Source: Auricularia sp. M13 (taxonomy: Eukaryota; Basidiomycota; Agaricomycetes; Auriculariales; Auriculariaceae). Taken from it: a stretch of DNA of 64,000 nucleotides. The DNA lies in the NCBI GenBank assembly GCA_037042915.1, contig CM073197.1, positions 3,906,001 to 3,970,000 of the forward strand, read 5' to 3'. Positions within the stretch are counted from its first letter, which is position 1, and every line of letters begins with the position of its first letter. The translations under genes were made by a program, and so were the position numbers. Shown here one piece after another: positions 33,178-43,884 of the stretch. The notes under the pieces are model-generated. The model saw only the letters and a list, made by a program, of their open reading frames with translations. It was not told the origin of the DNA and searched no databases.

Positions 33178-34120
33178 TTTGGGACGGTGTAGTAGCTGAC
33201 CGGCCTTACAGATGGATGAGCGGTTCGTTCCTCAAGGAAATAGCGTCCACGCACAGCTTTACTTTCAGGCGTACCCGGAGGCGTCGATAACCCAGGCCAT
33301 GCAGAAAAGCGCAGTTCAGGTGCTATTTCGCGCTGAAGAGCAGTCAGACTCTGGTCAACAATGCGGCATGTGATCTCGTACCACATTCGGGCGGGGTGTA
33401 AGCTCCATTGTCGTAGAATAGATCAAGTGGTGAGTGGAAGACGCAATTGCAGCAACGGTCCAGCCGAGGGAGCGAGGAAAGAACGAGTCAGGGTGATTTG
33501 GAGTGGACCTTAATGACATGCCGCTGCAGCCTTTTTGTAGCCCTGGCATGTTTGGATGTCCATTGTGCCAGGTGTGTAGCAGGGAGTCCTGTGAATGTCG
33601 ACAGCGGCTAGAGTTCCGCCATTGTGACCTAATCGGCGGGTGATACACAGGACTTGAGCTGCTGATATCGCGGCGCTTGCGAGTGGGTTCCGCATTGTGT
33701 TCTCGCGGAACTGTGTATGGCGCGGCACAGGAGGCAGGACGGCGGTAACAAGAGGAAGCACGCCGGAAGGAAACGCTGCGTAAAGGTGCCGTAAATAGCG
33801 GGAACAGATCTAGTTGTCCCAAAACCCTGGAGCCTAGAGACTGAAAGCAATTCCGGTACATGGCTCAACAGGGGTTGTGTCAGTGCGTAGAAGGGACTGC
33901 AAGCGCAACGGAGCACTACGTCTTGCGTACCTCGCTTCACCTCGCACTAAACGAATGAGGCTCTGAGTTGGGTTATCACTCTTCAAGGCGCTCAAGGGCT
34001 GGATGGTATTCTTGCCCGAAGTCTTGAACAGATGAATACTCAATAAAACGATGTATTGGGCGATCCTGTCGCGTACGCACATCAAGGGAAAGCAAGCTTC
34101 ACAGCGCGAGGGAGAGTGTG
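33178..34120. other. Intergenic, nothing recognised
   Basis: I find no supported gene. 34050-34120 (ATCAAGGGAAAGCAAGC) is shared with 46920-46970 downstream of kinase copy F, so it is duplicated 3' flank of the E/F kinase pair. Confidence 0.4.
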
Positions 34121-35524
34121 TCAGAGCAAAATTGACTGAGAGCGAGTGTGCGACGATAATTGAAGTTGAAGTTCGGATTGGGTCCCAGAAAAGGACGACC
34201 GGCGCTTGGCGGGCACCTCGCGCGCGGGGGACTCTCCGAAGAAAAAGGGGCACCACTCGTAGCTGGGAATGAACCCGGGAGATGCCTCCAATTCTGTACG
34301 AAACAGCGTACGGCGGATTTCTGCAAACCGAGAGACGATTTGCTGCGCCGTCGGCCGTTGGGCGGGATCGGGATGGATCATGTCGGTCACGATCGGACGC
34401 ACAAATTCCACGTTGTCGTATGCCTGAGGTAACTTTAGCGATGCGTACAATGGCAAACCGAAGCCATCGACATTTACGTTTAGGATGTGCGTGAAGATCA
34501 CGTTTCCGAGGCAGAAAACATCCAGCTTGAACGCGTCGTAGGGGGGCGAGCGAAGTTCCGGAGCCTGGTATACCTGGCCCTTCGCCCGGCGCATTGGACG
34601 TATCGCGGCTGCATCGCTGAAGCGAACTGACTGGTCGAAGTCAATGAAATAGTACTTCACGGGTCGCGCGCTCTCAAAGCGTTCCCAATGCTGGGCGTCG
34701 CCTTGTGCATCGGCCCTAAGCCTTGGATTTGCCGGGTGACACGGCTCTTTGAAGAGGTGCAGGCCGTCCATCATAATGTTCACATGCGAAATGTCGCTGC
34801 AAAGCTTGTGAGCACAGAAGTGGGACGTACACCTATCGAAACATACAGATGGGCTGCGTGATGCTCATGCATGAAAGCCAGTCCCTGCGGGTGCATAAGC
34901 CAGGACTCGAATGACGAGGAGCGATGCGAACCTCAAATATCTGCTCCAGAAAGTCGACAACCTCGCCGACCTGAACGAAAGGCCAGATAGCCCAATCCAC
35001 ATACCGAGGGAGTACCTGAGCTACAAATCCTCGAAATACGTCCTGTGGAACCGGAACTATGCCAAGCAGAGGCGCGCAATGATTGCGAGGGTCCGATCTC
35101 CGTGGCTCATAGCAGAAATAGGATGCGTAAGGAACCGAATTTAGGTCATCATCGTGAATGAGCTTGAGCATCACCGGCAAGCCATCTGCGCGCATGGCGT
35201 CCACAATATTCCAATTCTGTAGATATGTGAATACGCAGGATAAGAAAACGCTCGAAACCCACTGAGAAAGACAATCCGTCTTCAAATTTTTTCCAATAGC
35301 AGGGCCCTATGGTACGCCGGAGGTCTTCTCCCATGGGAAACCAGGAAGGCACCCAGTCTACATATGCGGCTCAAAAAGCGGTTTGGCACGCCCGTTCTGT
35401 CCGTACCTGGCCGGTAGCGTACGCGAAGTTGATATCCCTGTGCTAGAAGGGCTCCATAGATGTCGGCCCACTCCCTCTCGTTTCCGAGTCGGTCTCCTGG
35501 AAACCTACTCGAACGGGACGCCAT
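34121..35524 (-). CDS. Kinase-like protein, copy E
   Basis: The start at 35524 (MASRSSRFPGDRLGNEREWA) aligns with copy F (MESRSNRFPG). Exons read QLRVRYRP / DWVPSWFPMG, EDGLSFS / NWNIVDAMRADGLPVMLKLI, FLEQIFE / GLAFMHEHHAAHL / DISHVNIMMDGLHLFKEP and ILN / AYDNVEFVRPIVTDM. The catalytic-loop equivalent is HLDISHVN and the DFG site is again DFD (YFIDFDQSVRF). The tail ends SHTRSQSILL. It is closest to copy F. Its 5' side originally faced Ser/Pro-rich gene C; the Plavaka element now separates them by about 8 kb. Confidence 0.85.
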
Positions 35525-35736
35525 GGTGGTTGAAGGCAAATTTTCAAACACCGAAAGCCGGTCCCGTCCCGGGTCATCAATAGTCCAATCTTTTCATAGG
35601 TATCTCGTTACGCAGATTGTCAGACTGGGTAAAGCCGTGACCCTTTCAAAACTGACCTCATGCTACTGCCGTGGACGGCCCCAGCGCGTCGCAGGACCGT
35701 TTTTGGCTACTCCGGCTGCTTCGCCGACGCCAGTAT
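35525..35736. repeat. Kinase E 5' flank up to the transposon, matching 16372-16442
   Basis: 35664-35736 is a diverged copy of 16372-16442 (for example GGACGG.CCC.GCGCGTCGCA), ending at the transposon's left target AT (35735-35736). The remaining part should contain the promoter of kinase E; no TATA box is evident. Confidence 0.6.
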
Positions 35737-35754
35737 CATCACGAAATCCGGCCG
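35737..35754 (+). repeat. Left terminal inverted repeat
   Basis: The 18-bp CATCACGAAATCCGGCCG is an exact inverse of 43633-43650. The match stops after this point. Confidence 0.9.
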
Positions 35755-36009
35755 AACCTGGTACCGCGTTGCGGACTTGATAAGATTCCGATCAGGCTTG
35801 CGTCATCTTGCAACGCATTGCCAGCCATCGCAGGATCCTCGCCAGACTTGCGACGGCCTTGTAACACAGTAAACTCTTGTGTCTGCATTGTAGTCCATGA
35901 TAATGTCTTGAGAAGTATTGCCCGACTTTACAATTCCCCTGAAAGGCTTAAGGTCGGATTGCCGCCACTTTTATTGCAGCTGATTTGAGACGGTTCAACA
36001 GCTACTGCA

Positions 36010-39000
36010 TCATACAAAGTAATCCAAATCATACATGTCGTCCTCCATGGCCATGTCATCGCCATCCTCCGAATCCTCGTGCTCTGAATCGTCGTCGGCG
36101 TTACTATCCTCCGGCTGGTCAGAATCGTCATCGACTATATCAGCATCGACAACGGTCTCCGTTTCATCGTCCACAGGCTCTCCGAACTGAGGTTGTTCGC
36201 GTCGCTGCCTGGTGTCTGAGCCTGCTGGGGCTTCGAGCGCCGGTTCTTGGGTTACGGTCGACCTTCGTACAACACCAGACGTCTGAACGGCGGTATTCAC
36301 AATCGAGGTGTGCCCTATGCCGCCGCCTCGGTATCTCATAAATAGGTCCCTATCCGACCATCTGCTAGTTGGTCAGAGCAGCAAAGGTGCGTTGAATCTG
36401 GCTGCGGCTTACCTCATGACATAATACCATTTCCAGTCTCGCGCAACATTTCGCAGGAGGCTGACTGGTGCGCGGGGCACATCATGCGCGAAGGCTGGCA
36501 CGATGTGGCAAGCCCTGAGGACGTGGCGTGGATCTACGAACCCGAACTCCGTGTCCTTATCCCAGCCGAGGCGCGTGAGACGCGGGGGGCCATTCCGCTC
36601 GTTGTTGCTGAGATCGCGGCCAAACCAGCGCACGTGTAAGAACACCATGCGATGAGGTGTTGACGGCGAGCCGAGCATGGAGTGATATGCTTTGACGTGG
36701 TAAATGCCAAGCACTCGAGCGTACCAGTATGGATGCTTGTCCGCGGAATCGTCCTCGCGGGAAAGGAGCATGATGTCGCAGCGATCGGTATTAGTGCGAA
36801 TGAAGTCGTCCCCTTGGCGAACATCGTAGGAGGTGTACTTGATGTGAAGGTCGTGATGTTCGTACATGCGCCTATCGACAATGATGACCTTTGCGCGCTC
36901 TTGATCAGAGTACTGTGTCTCGTCGCCGTCGTACTCTGCATTGAGTAACCTGCCCAGCAGGTGGTTTCGCAACTTGGTCGTGAAGTCCTGCGACAGATAG
37001 AAGTGATTGTTCAGTACTGCTGTTGTAACTGAAACGTACCTGCACTTCTCGCCGACCTGCTCGCTTTTTTACCCATTCCCCGATGATTTGTGGCTCCTTT
37101 TCTCGTAGAGATACCGTATACGACGCCGGTGGGTCTCCTCTGGACTGGGCTGGAGGAGCCGAGGGAACCTCGTCGTGAGAACCGAACGTCGTATCGGCAT
37201 TTCGAGAGCATTCGAGGCTCCTCTCAGCGCGCTCGATAATCCTGCGGGTATTAGATTGGATACGTTCCATTTCTCCCATCTGTGCGGTGGCGTTTCGCTT
37301 ATTACTGCGCCGATAGCGCTCTTTGAGCTCAGGGTGGGTGTTCTCAGTCTAGAAAATTAGCAAGGGAATGCCTATCAGCAAGACAGACATACCAGGAGCG
37401 TCGAATATGACTCCGTTGTGCCATACTCCTCGATCGTAGGCGCATAGTCGCCGAGCGCGTGCATCTTGTAGGTGTTCATGTTGAAAGACTTTTCCTTGGG
37501 CCCTTTAGACGCAACTTGGGCCGCTCCTTGCGCCGCCTCGCGTGATTCACGGCGATCCCGGGATGCCTTTTCGCGCGGCAGCTCCGTCGTCTTGAACGCG
37601 ATGCATGTTTCGGCCACAAAGAACCTTAGCTGGGCGCCGAGATTGCGTGTTGTATCACGCAACGCTTGCAGCGTGTCGTCCGTGTGTATGCGCAGCTTTG
37701 CAAGCGTGTGCCATTCGGCAAGGATGTAGAGCAAGGTCAGAATGATCGTGTTGTGCGGCTCCGGTAACAAGCCTTCGAACGCGGGGATTGCGCACTGGGG
37801 ACATAATTAAAATGAACGAAACAGTTCGGAGAGTGTCATACCTGAAGGATGTCCTCAAAGTTATGCGCAGCTAGCTGTTTTAACTCGGAAACGTTGTTCT
37901 TGAAGCGCCGTATGGAAAATCGCGCAAAAACAGGAATTTGACGAAATCTGACGTGGGGACGTGTCATGCTGTGGCATGTCTGCGGTATTCAGGACACGCA
38001 CCTTCGATCGAGCTCCTCCAGCAGGTGAGGGTCGTGTGCTTGGAGTATGCGCAGTAGATGCATTAGCAGCGCCTTCCACACGCCAAGCTCTACCTCGTGC
38101 AGGAGGTCGACGGTGAAAAGCTTGAACACCGAAAATGATGGATCGATTGCCTTGAGTGCTGAGAATGCATTCTAGGAATGAGGTGAGATTTTGGGCTGCA
38201 TCGCGTTATCCTGAAATACCTTGGTGGCAACGTGCGACAGCGGCTTCAGGATGTTCTCCGCGGCAACGCTCTTGAGACCGCATACTCCCTTTCGAATCCA
38301 TCTGTTGACTTTGGCAATGGCGTTCATCCAAAAACTGCTATGTTCGCGTGCACGGGCCGTCCGGAGCTCGTCGTCCAATGCGGTGCCGAGGTTGTGTATC
38401 TCATCTTTCTTTACGGTGCAGCGTGGACAAGGGCAATCTCCATTGTCACGGAGAGTTGCTAGCAGCATTCTGGAACGTTTGAGGCACTGGATTCCCACAA
38501 GAGAACGCAACTTACTTTTCAGGATAATCCGCGATATACGAAAAGAAACGGGGATAGAAACGCCGTGTTACGCCATCTTGGCACCGCACCAGGAAGCCGT
38601 GTGCATAGGCGTGCTTGAAATCGTCATCCAGTATATACTGCCAGCAGCCGTGCATAAGCTCGCGGCGGAGATGGGCGAGGAGGTTGCGCTTCGCGGTTTT
38701 CGGGATGTTCATTTCGTTGATCGTGTCGTTTATTGAGTCGGGAAGCTGAATGGAAATGAGAATTTATATTTCCAGTTTCAAATGCGTACCTTTGGGAAAG
38801 ATGCGAAGTGGTGCATAGCATGTGCGCCCTTCTGGAGACGAGTATTCTTGCTCTGATTGCCACATCCGGTGTATCCAGGCCACCCGCTTGCGGTTCCAAA
38901 TTGAGCCAGATGTGTGCCGTCTGACCCCTGCATAAGCAGCAAGACGCAGCGCTCCACATCATCGCCAGGGTCGCGCGGAAGTTGCTGTACTTCATCGTGA

Positions 39001-40119
39001 AGCTTTTGCGCGCGCAGCGAATGATAAGCCTCGCCGTAGGTACGGACCTCCCGACCATCAGGCATGCGATACATTAGCTGAGACGGTGTCCAAGTCCAGT
39101 TCTGAGCATCTGGATTATTCTCAATCTCCTTCTTCCAGAGCGGAATGAGTGGGCGCCGCTGGAAGCCGTCGATTGGCACAGTGACCGGTGACTTGTCTTT
39201 CCCGCCCGGAATCGTAACATTGACCGAATGAGAGATCCAACCATCACCGAATTGGCCCAAGTCGCCAGCAGCTTCACGGTCAACCTGTTTCCAATTGACG
39301 TCGCGGAGGTCATCCAGGGAGAAACTAGGGTCCAGGATGAGGTCGAGCAGGGTCTTTCGACTGTCGCGAGTCTTTACTGAGCCGTCATTCCAGAACCAGT
39401 GATTGAACAAGGCGGCGTTGCGATTGGGATAAGGATAGTAAGATACCGGTCCGTCTTGGACCTTACTACCGTGTGCTGCAGTTCCCGTTTGGTCTGGATC
39501 ATGCTGGGGCTGACGGCGAAAGACGCGAAAAAGACCAAAAGCATTCACGGCGGTGCGAAAAGGCTCGTATACATTCAGAAGTAGACGCCTGACACCAGAC
39601 GGAGCAGGTTCAGCAGGTGCCAGAGGTTCGGGTGCAAGATCTCGGAACTTGCGTGGCACGTGGTGCTGCGTGCGGTGACGAGGCGCAAGCACTTCAGGCG
39701 TGGGATCAACGGCAGCAGTAGAAGACACAGTTGCCATGCCCGGAAGAGGGCCAAAGTCCGAGTCTGACGTGGGCTGTTGAAAGCCGTTGTTGAAGGCGTC
39801 AATCTGCGATCGGTTAGATTTGCACAGTACGTACAAACACTTAATGTCTAAACGAAGTACTCACAGAGTCGACATCCATAGCCGCATAGTCCACTGTAGA
39901 AGAGCCACTTGAACCCGCTGATGAGGCCACAGGAACAGCAGCAGGCGCCAGCGCCTGGGTGGTGCGGGCCCGCTTTGCAGCTCGAGCAGCGGACACACCT
40001 GTTTGCGTAGCGCGCTTGTTCAGGAGTTCCTGACGGTGCAGCTTATGAGGAGCACACGTCTGCTGATGCCCCTTCAAGTGTCCTGCATCGAAATCTCGGC
40101 CGCATTTGCATTTCGGCAT
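36010..40119 (-). CDS. Plavaka transposase
   Basis: This is a DDE-type transposase of the fungal Plavaka group (CACTA-related). The start at 40119 gives a zinc-finger-like N-terminus, MPKCKCGRDFDAGHLKGHQQ followed by TC. Family hallmarks in order are PYPNRNAALFNHWFWNDG, LRDVNWKQVD, MQGSDGTHLAQFG (first catalytic Asp), RRFYPRFFSYIADYPEK, CPCPRCTVKKDEIHNLG, FTVDLLHEVELGVWKALL (Asp and Glu), LLPEPHN and YGTTESYST. A C-terminal part (ARVLGIYHVKAYH, FLHVRWFGRD) and an acidic tail ending DDMYDLDYFV follow. About nine short introns with good GT-AG sites keep the frame open throughout, so the gene looks intact. The protein should bind the terminal repeats and cut and paste the element. Confidence 0.88.
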
Positions 40120-40393
40120 GCTGGGGTTGAAGCAGAACACGACACGAGCGGATATGAGACGCGGCCGGTATATCCCGAAACCGCGTCACCGCGTCATCCC
40201 CGCTCTGGTGCTCATGCCGGGCACCTGCGGAGGCACTGGCTAATACCGGTGTTGTGTGCGTGTGTACCCCTCACGTGCATTTGCCCGGCATTTGCCTCAG
40301 ACTCAGCTGCTCGCCGAGTATAAAAGGCTCGTTGCTCTCGCAGGCATTAACCCACTGCCTCCCCTCGCGAGCGCATTCCAGCACCAAAGCCCC
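40120..40393. promoter_or_regulatory. Bidirectional promoter between transposase and DUF6698 gene
   Basis: This 274-bp interval separates the two start codons. TATAAAAGG at 40319-40327 is well placed (67 bp) for the plus-strand DUF6698 gene. No equally good TATA box is seen for the transposase. Confidence 0.6.
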
Positions 40394-41836
40394 ATGCCAT
40401 CCTCTGCCTCTACCACCACATCGACTGCTCCATCCGGAGCACAGAGCAACGGCGCCAGTGCACGCAAGCGTGTTGCGCCTGAGCTCACACGTAGTGGCAA
40501 GAGGAAGAAGTGCGTGTATTTACGCGTCTTTACGCGTCTTTACGTGTTCTAACATAGTTTGCATGTTCTCAGAGCTGATACCAGTCTGTGGGTTGACTAC
40601 GGTCGCATCTACGGGCGCGCGTACAATTTTCTGGACCCAGCGGGATTCATCTTCGACCTCGGGATGGAGATTTCTATTGATCGCGCATCGGCAGAGGAGG
40701 CCTGCGAGGACTACGAAGTAGATGAGTGGTGTGTTCTGACTTATATCCTATGCCATCTCTAATTGCCGCGAAAGTGATCGCCGTATTGAAGTCGCGTTCA
40801 TCGCGCTTGAGAAAGAGCTGAGGGCCAAAGCGCCTGAGGCCCTTAAAGACATGGACCTGGCGGCAAAGATCACCTTGCAGGTTCGTCATGATTAGTTACA
40901 ATGCGCTGAGCCTCACCGATGTCTTGTGCAGATCGACGACGGTGTCAGCAGGGCCAAGACCGACGACACCCACTCCCTCAAATTGGCCATCGTGGACTGG
41001 CTCCCCCGCATCGATGGCGCCCCTCAGCTCTCGAGAACTAATAAAGCCGGCCGTGGGTTTAATCACCCTGCAACAGGCCGCTTGCTCATTCCAGCCGGTG
41101 TGGTTTGGACCACGGAGTACGTGTCTGCTCGAATTTGCGTCTCCTCATCGATTTTTACATGGTCTCAGGCTTCAAAAGAAGATCCAGGATGGCGAGCTAT
41201 CCTTTACTGGTGAGGAATGGCCCAATCTCATGTTCAAGGACGAGAAGTACAACCCAGAAGATCCTTGGGACGGCTTCGGCAAGAACGAGTACGCCGTAAA
41301 GGTTAGTTATTTTTTTTTTTTCTCCTCATTCGCACTCATTGACATTGACTCTAGTCGTTTAAGCATTTTTTCACTAGCCCCTCGTCTGTCGAAAAGGAGA
41401 ACGACGGGGGGAGTGGAACATCGCGCAAGGGCAACGCCGAAATCCACGGTTATGACGCGGTCACAGTCGGTGCTCTGTGTTATGTTCATTCTCATGTGCG
41501 TCTCATTCATCTCTCCCTTGAATTAGTATTTATCATGCATGGCTGTAGCTCAAATTCGCACTTTCCTCCTCTTCCACCTTCTCGAAGACGGATAGCACGA
41601 AGAATGGCGATCTTGCGGCGTTTTATGGCTCACTTTACGAGTTGCTGACAGATCCAGAGGAGAAGGAGAACGTTGACGAGCTGCTCAAGTGGTGGAACAA
41701 GCGCATTTTCCCTTCAGCGCGCCGCACGCGCGAACACTCCGCAAAGAGCACCCGCGAGCAGTTCCGCCGTGTACGCGAGGCACGTGCGGCTGCTGCCCAG
41801 GAAGAGAACGCTCAGGAGGAGGATGCAGATGAATAG
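40394..41836 (+). CDS. DUF6698 protein carried by the transposon
   Basis: This is a protein with the Agaricomycete domain DUF6698, function unknown. The ATG at 40394 (MPSSASTTTSTAPSGAQ) lies just downstream of a TATA box. Spliced exons read RKK / ADTSLWVDYGRIYGRAYNFL, VDE / CDRRIEVAFIALEKEL, ITLQ / IDDGVSRAKTDDTHSLK, then GRGFNHPATGRLLIPAGVVW, FTGEEWPNLMFKDEKYNPED, SFKHFFTSPSSVEKEN, and LKFALSSSSTFSKTD, ending with LLKWWNKRIFPSARR and an acidic C-terminus. Family signatures are RGFNH..TGRLL.P, W..........FTSPSSVEKE and FALS....F.......WWN..IFP. All introns are 45-80 nt and in phase, so the gene seems intact. It is divergent from the transposase inside the same terminal repeats, so it is cargo or a partner of transposition. 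Confidence 0.82.
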
Positions 41837-43632
41837 TCTTGATATCGCACCTGGATTTGCCTCAGTGGCCCAGATTGTAACCTGTCCATACAAAATATTA
41901 AATATTACAAGACTCAGCCTCGCGACGCTTCGGCACAATGAGGGGAAAGGCTGAAAATACGATGATTAGACTGCGTTGGAGTATGAGAGAACGGCAGAGC
42001 ACAGGTTATTCAAGCGTGGCGGCGGTGGGAAATACTATCGTCTCGGGCGCGTAGAGCAGAGGTAGAGACTTGGTCAATATGCCCCCAACACTAATCGCCT
42101 CAGTGAAAATACTAATTCTGAGCAACTAGTGAGATCAGCTGTACTTTTATGTTTGAACCAAGATGAATCGTACATGGTAGTATTGGCGTGACAGCTTTCA
42201 GATACGTCGAGGACACCACTACGGCAGCGGTATTTACCTCAGTTACTGCAGCTGTGAGACACCGGAGACGGACGGACCTACGATACCGCTTGGGCCGTGG
42301 ATGGTCATGAGTCAGAGCTTGGACCAGCTGGGTCAGTTGTGTATATAAGACAGCGGTAGTGAGAGCGGCCCCACCGTCGGTCCTAGAGCAGACTAAGAAC
42401 ACAAACCAGAATTCCTAATGTTCGTCATATGGTTAATATAAGGGTAATCGCACTGGAATGTCCGGACTTGCTCATACTTCGCCAAAAAATGCATTTACCT
42501 TATACATTTCTATTCCCATAGGTATTTTTGCTTACGTTTGACTCCCTGACTGGGCTATCCTATGTGGGACTGTCGGGCGATGCGGGAGAACGCCGGCATC
42601 AATCTCCTCCGCAGCGGTTGAGTCGGACCTTGAATCGTTGCTCTCCTCCACTCCACTCGCTCCCACTTACCCCCACGCCATTCAGGCCGCACCTGGTGTC
42701 GCCCTAGCTCCTTGCTGGGGAACTACTGCTGCCCACTGCCGTTTGGTGCTCTGTATGGCCCTGGGACCTTCGGCTTGCATCTGCTCTGGTTCGGCTCCGG
42801 CGAACTGTCTGCAAGCTATTGTCTTGTCTCTAGGCTCCTGCGTGCCGCGGTCTTGCTATGCTGGCTCTGAGTCTTGTGCTTCTGCCGGCTGTGTGGCGTG
42901 CTTTGGGTGCTTCGGGATCTGGCGCGCTGCTAGGCGTTTGGGTACTGACACTTTTTTTTTCCAGAATTCGACCGCTTTTCTCGAAGGCATCCCGCGGGAA
43001 CGCACGCGTGCACTGCACAGGTAGCCAGAAATGCTCATGCTTACACAGTCCTGACCCTTGCTGTTAGATTCCTCGCTCTCGCTGTCAAGCAGCAGTTCAC
43101 GCCTCAAAGGTCATCCCTCGGGCAGCCGCGTCGTCAAAGCCGGTGAGTCGCATCAGCGCGCATCTCGCATCGTATGCTCACGATAACATGGACTCGGCAG
43201 ATACAAGTTGTGCTTGCCAGCATCTCGCCCCCGCAGGGCATTCGCGGCGCCGCAGCTTCCTGGGGTCGTCGAGGCACGTGGTATGTGGTCCGTGCAGGCA
43301 TGTACCTAGCTGTTGTATTATGCGGAATACACTGCTTTACATTTACTTGATGTGTCCGTGCTGCCGTGAGCGCGAGGAAGTGGAACGTGCGTCGCACTGG
43401 TATCTAAACCTACAGCCTAATCGTGCATTTGCAAGCCATTACAAGATACGAGAACAAGTGTAAAGATTGGCAAAGCACGAAATCATTGCGTCACTTGGCA
43501 AACCATCACAAGGCTGGTGGGACCTTGGCAATCCCGACCGGGCAGCGTAAGGCATCACAAGATCCGCCACAAGACTTGTGGTGCTTACAACGAATGTGAA
43601 CATTATAATCCGTGGCAACAAGTTGTACGATC
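41837..43632. other. Gene-less right part of the Plavaka element
   Basis: The first part is the 3' flank of the DUF6698 gene. No open frame here shows domains or spliceable exons. TATATAAG at 42341-42348 could be a promoter box with no visible gene behind it. 43435-43632 is the right subterminal region with repeated CACAAG/CATTACAAG and TTGCCA-like motifs (inverse of motifs at the left end), probably transposase-binding sites. Confidence 0.5.
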
Positions 43633-43650
43633 CGGCCGGATTTCGTGATG
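43633..43650 (-). repeat. Right terminal inverted repeat
   Basis: CGGCCGGATTTCGTGATG is an exact inverse of 35737-35754. It is followed by the target AT and by sequence homologous to 16441 onward. Confidence 0.9.
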
Positions 43651-43652
43651 AT

Positions 43653-43884
43653 TGTCGGTGACTATGCACGTGTACACCTCACATCTTTCCAGGCGCTCCG
43701 TTCGCGCTTCTGCCATCGATCTCATGAGTCATCGATTTTTCTGGGAGGCGTCAATCTCTCCTACATCTGTGCCAATCGAGGACGATCAGTTGAGTTCGGC
43801 GAGTACGGGAGCTTTCCCGGTCTATCGTATAAATTTCTACGCCCCCGTGTCGCTTGACCCACCATTCTTACCCTTCTCGAGGCC
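43653..43884. promoter_or_regulatory. Promoter region of Ser/Pro-rich gene C
   Basis: It matches 16441-16640 (GGCGCTCCGTTCG.GCTTCTG, CAATCTCTCCTA). CGTATAAAT at 43825-43833 is a good TATA box, 52-60 bp before the ATG. The transposon inserted just upstream (43650), leaving about 230 bp of promoter. Confidence 0.6.

Larger units (their letters stand above)
35737..43650. mobile_element. Plavaka-type DNA transposon, complete
   Basis: The 7,914-bp element begins CATCACGAAATCCGGCCG (35737-35754) and ends with the exact inverse (43633-43650). It is flanked by AT on both sides (35735-35736, 43651-43652), a 2-bp target duplication. The paralogous sequence at 16435-16448 shows the same flanks joined with a single AT, an empty site. 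Subterminal regions (35790-35870; 43435-43610) hold scattered short motifs of the CTTGTGATG / TTGCCA type on both ends. Cargo: a transposase (-), a DUF6698 gene (+), and about 1.8 kb at the right end without a gene. Perfect terminal repeats and open genes suggest a recent insertion. Confidence 0.85.

Noticed and set aside
36010-40119. KDZ-type (Kyakuja-Dileera-Zisupton) transposase as an alternative label
   Set aside because: The CxC-type cysteine clusters of KDZ proteins are absent, while the Plavaka hallmarks (YIADYPEK, VDLLHEVELGVWK, LLPEPHN, YGTTESYST) are all present.
42638-43024. A 128-codon plus-strand frame inside the transposon
   Set aside because: Its composition (Cys/Ala/Leu-rich, low complexity) and lack of any domain or exon neighbours do not support a gene.
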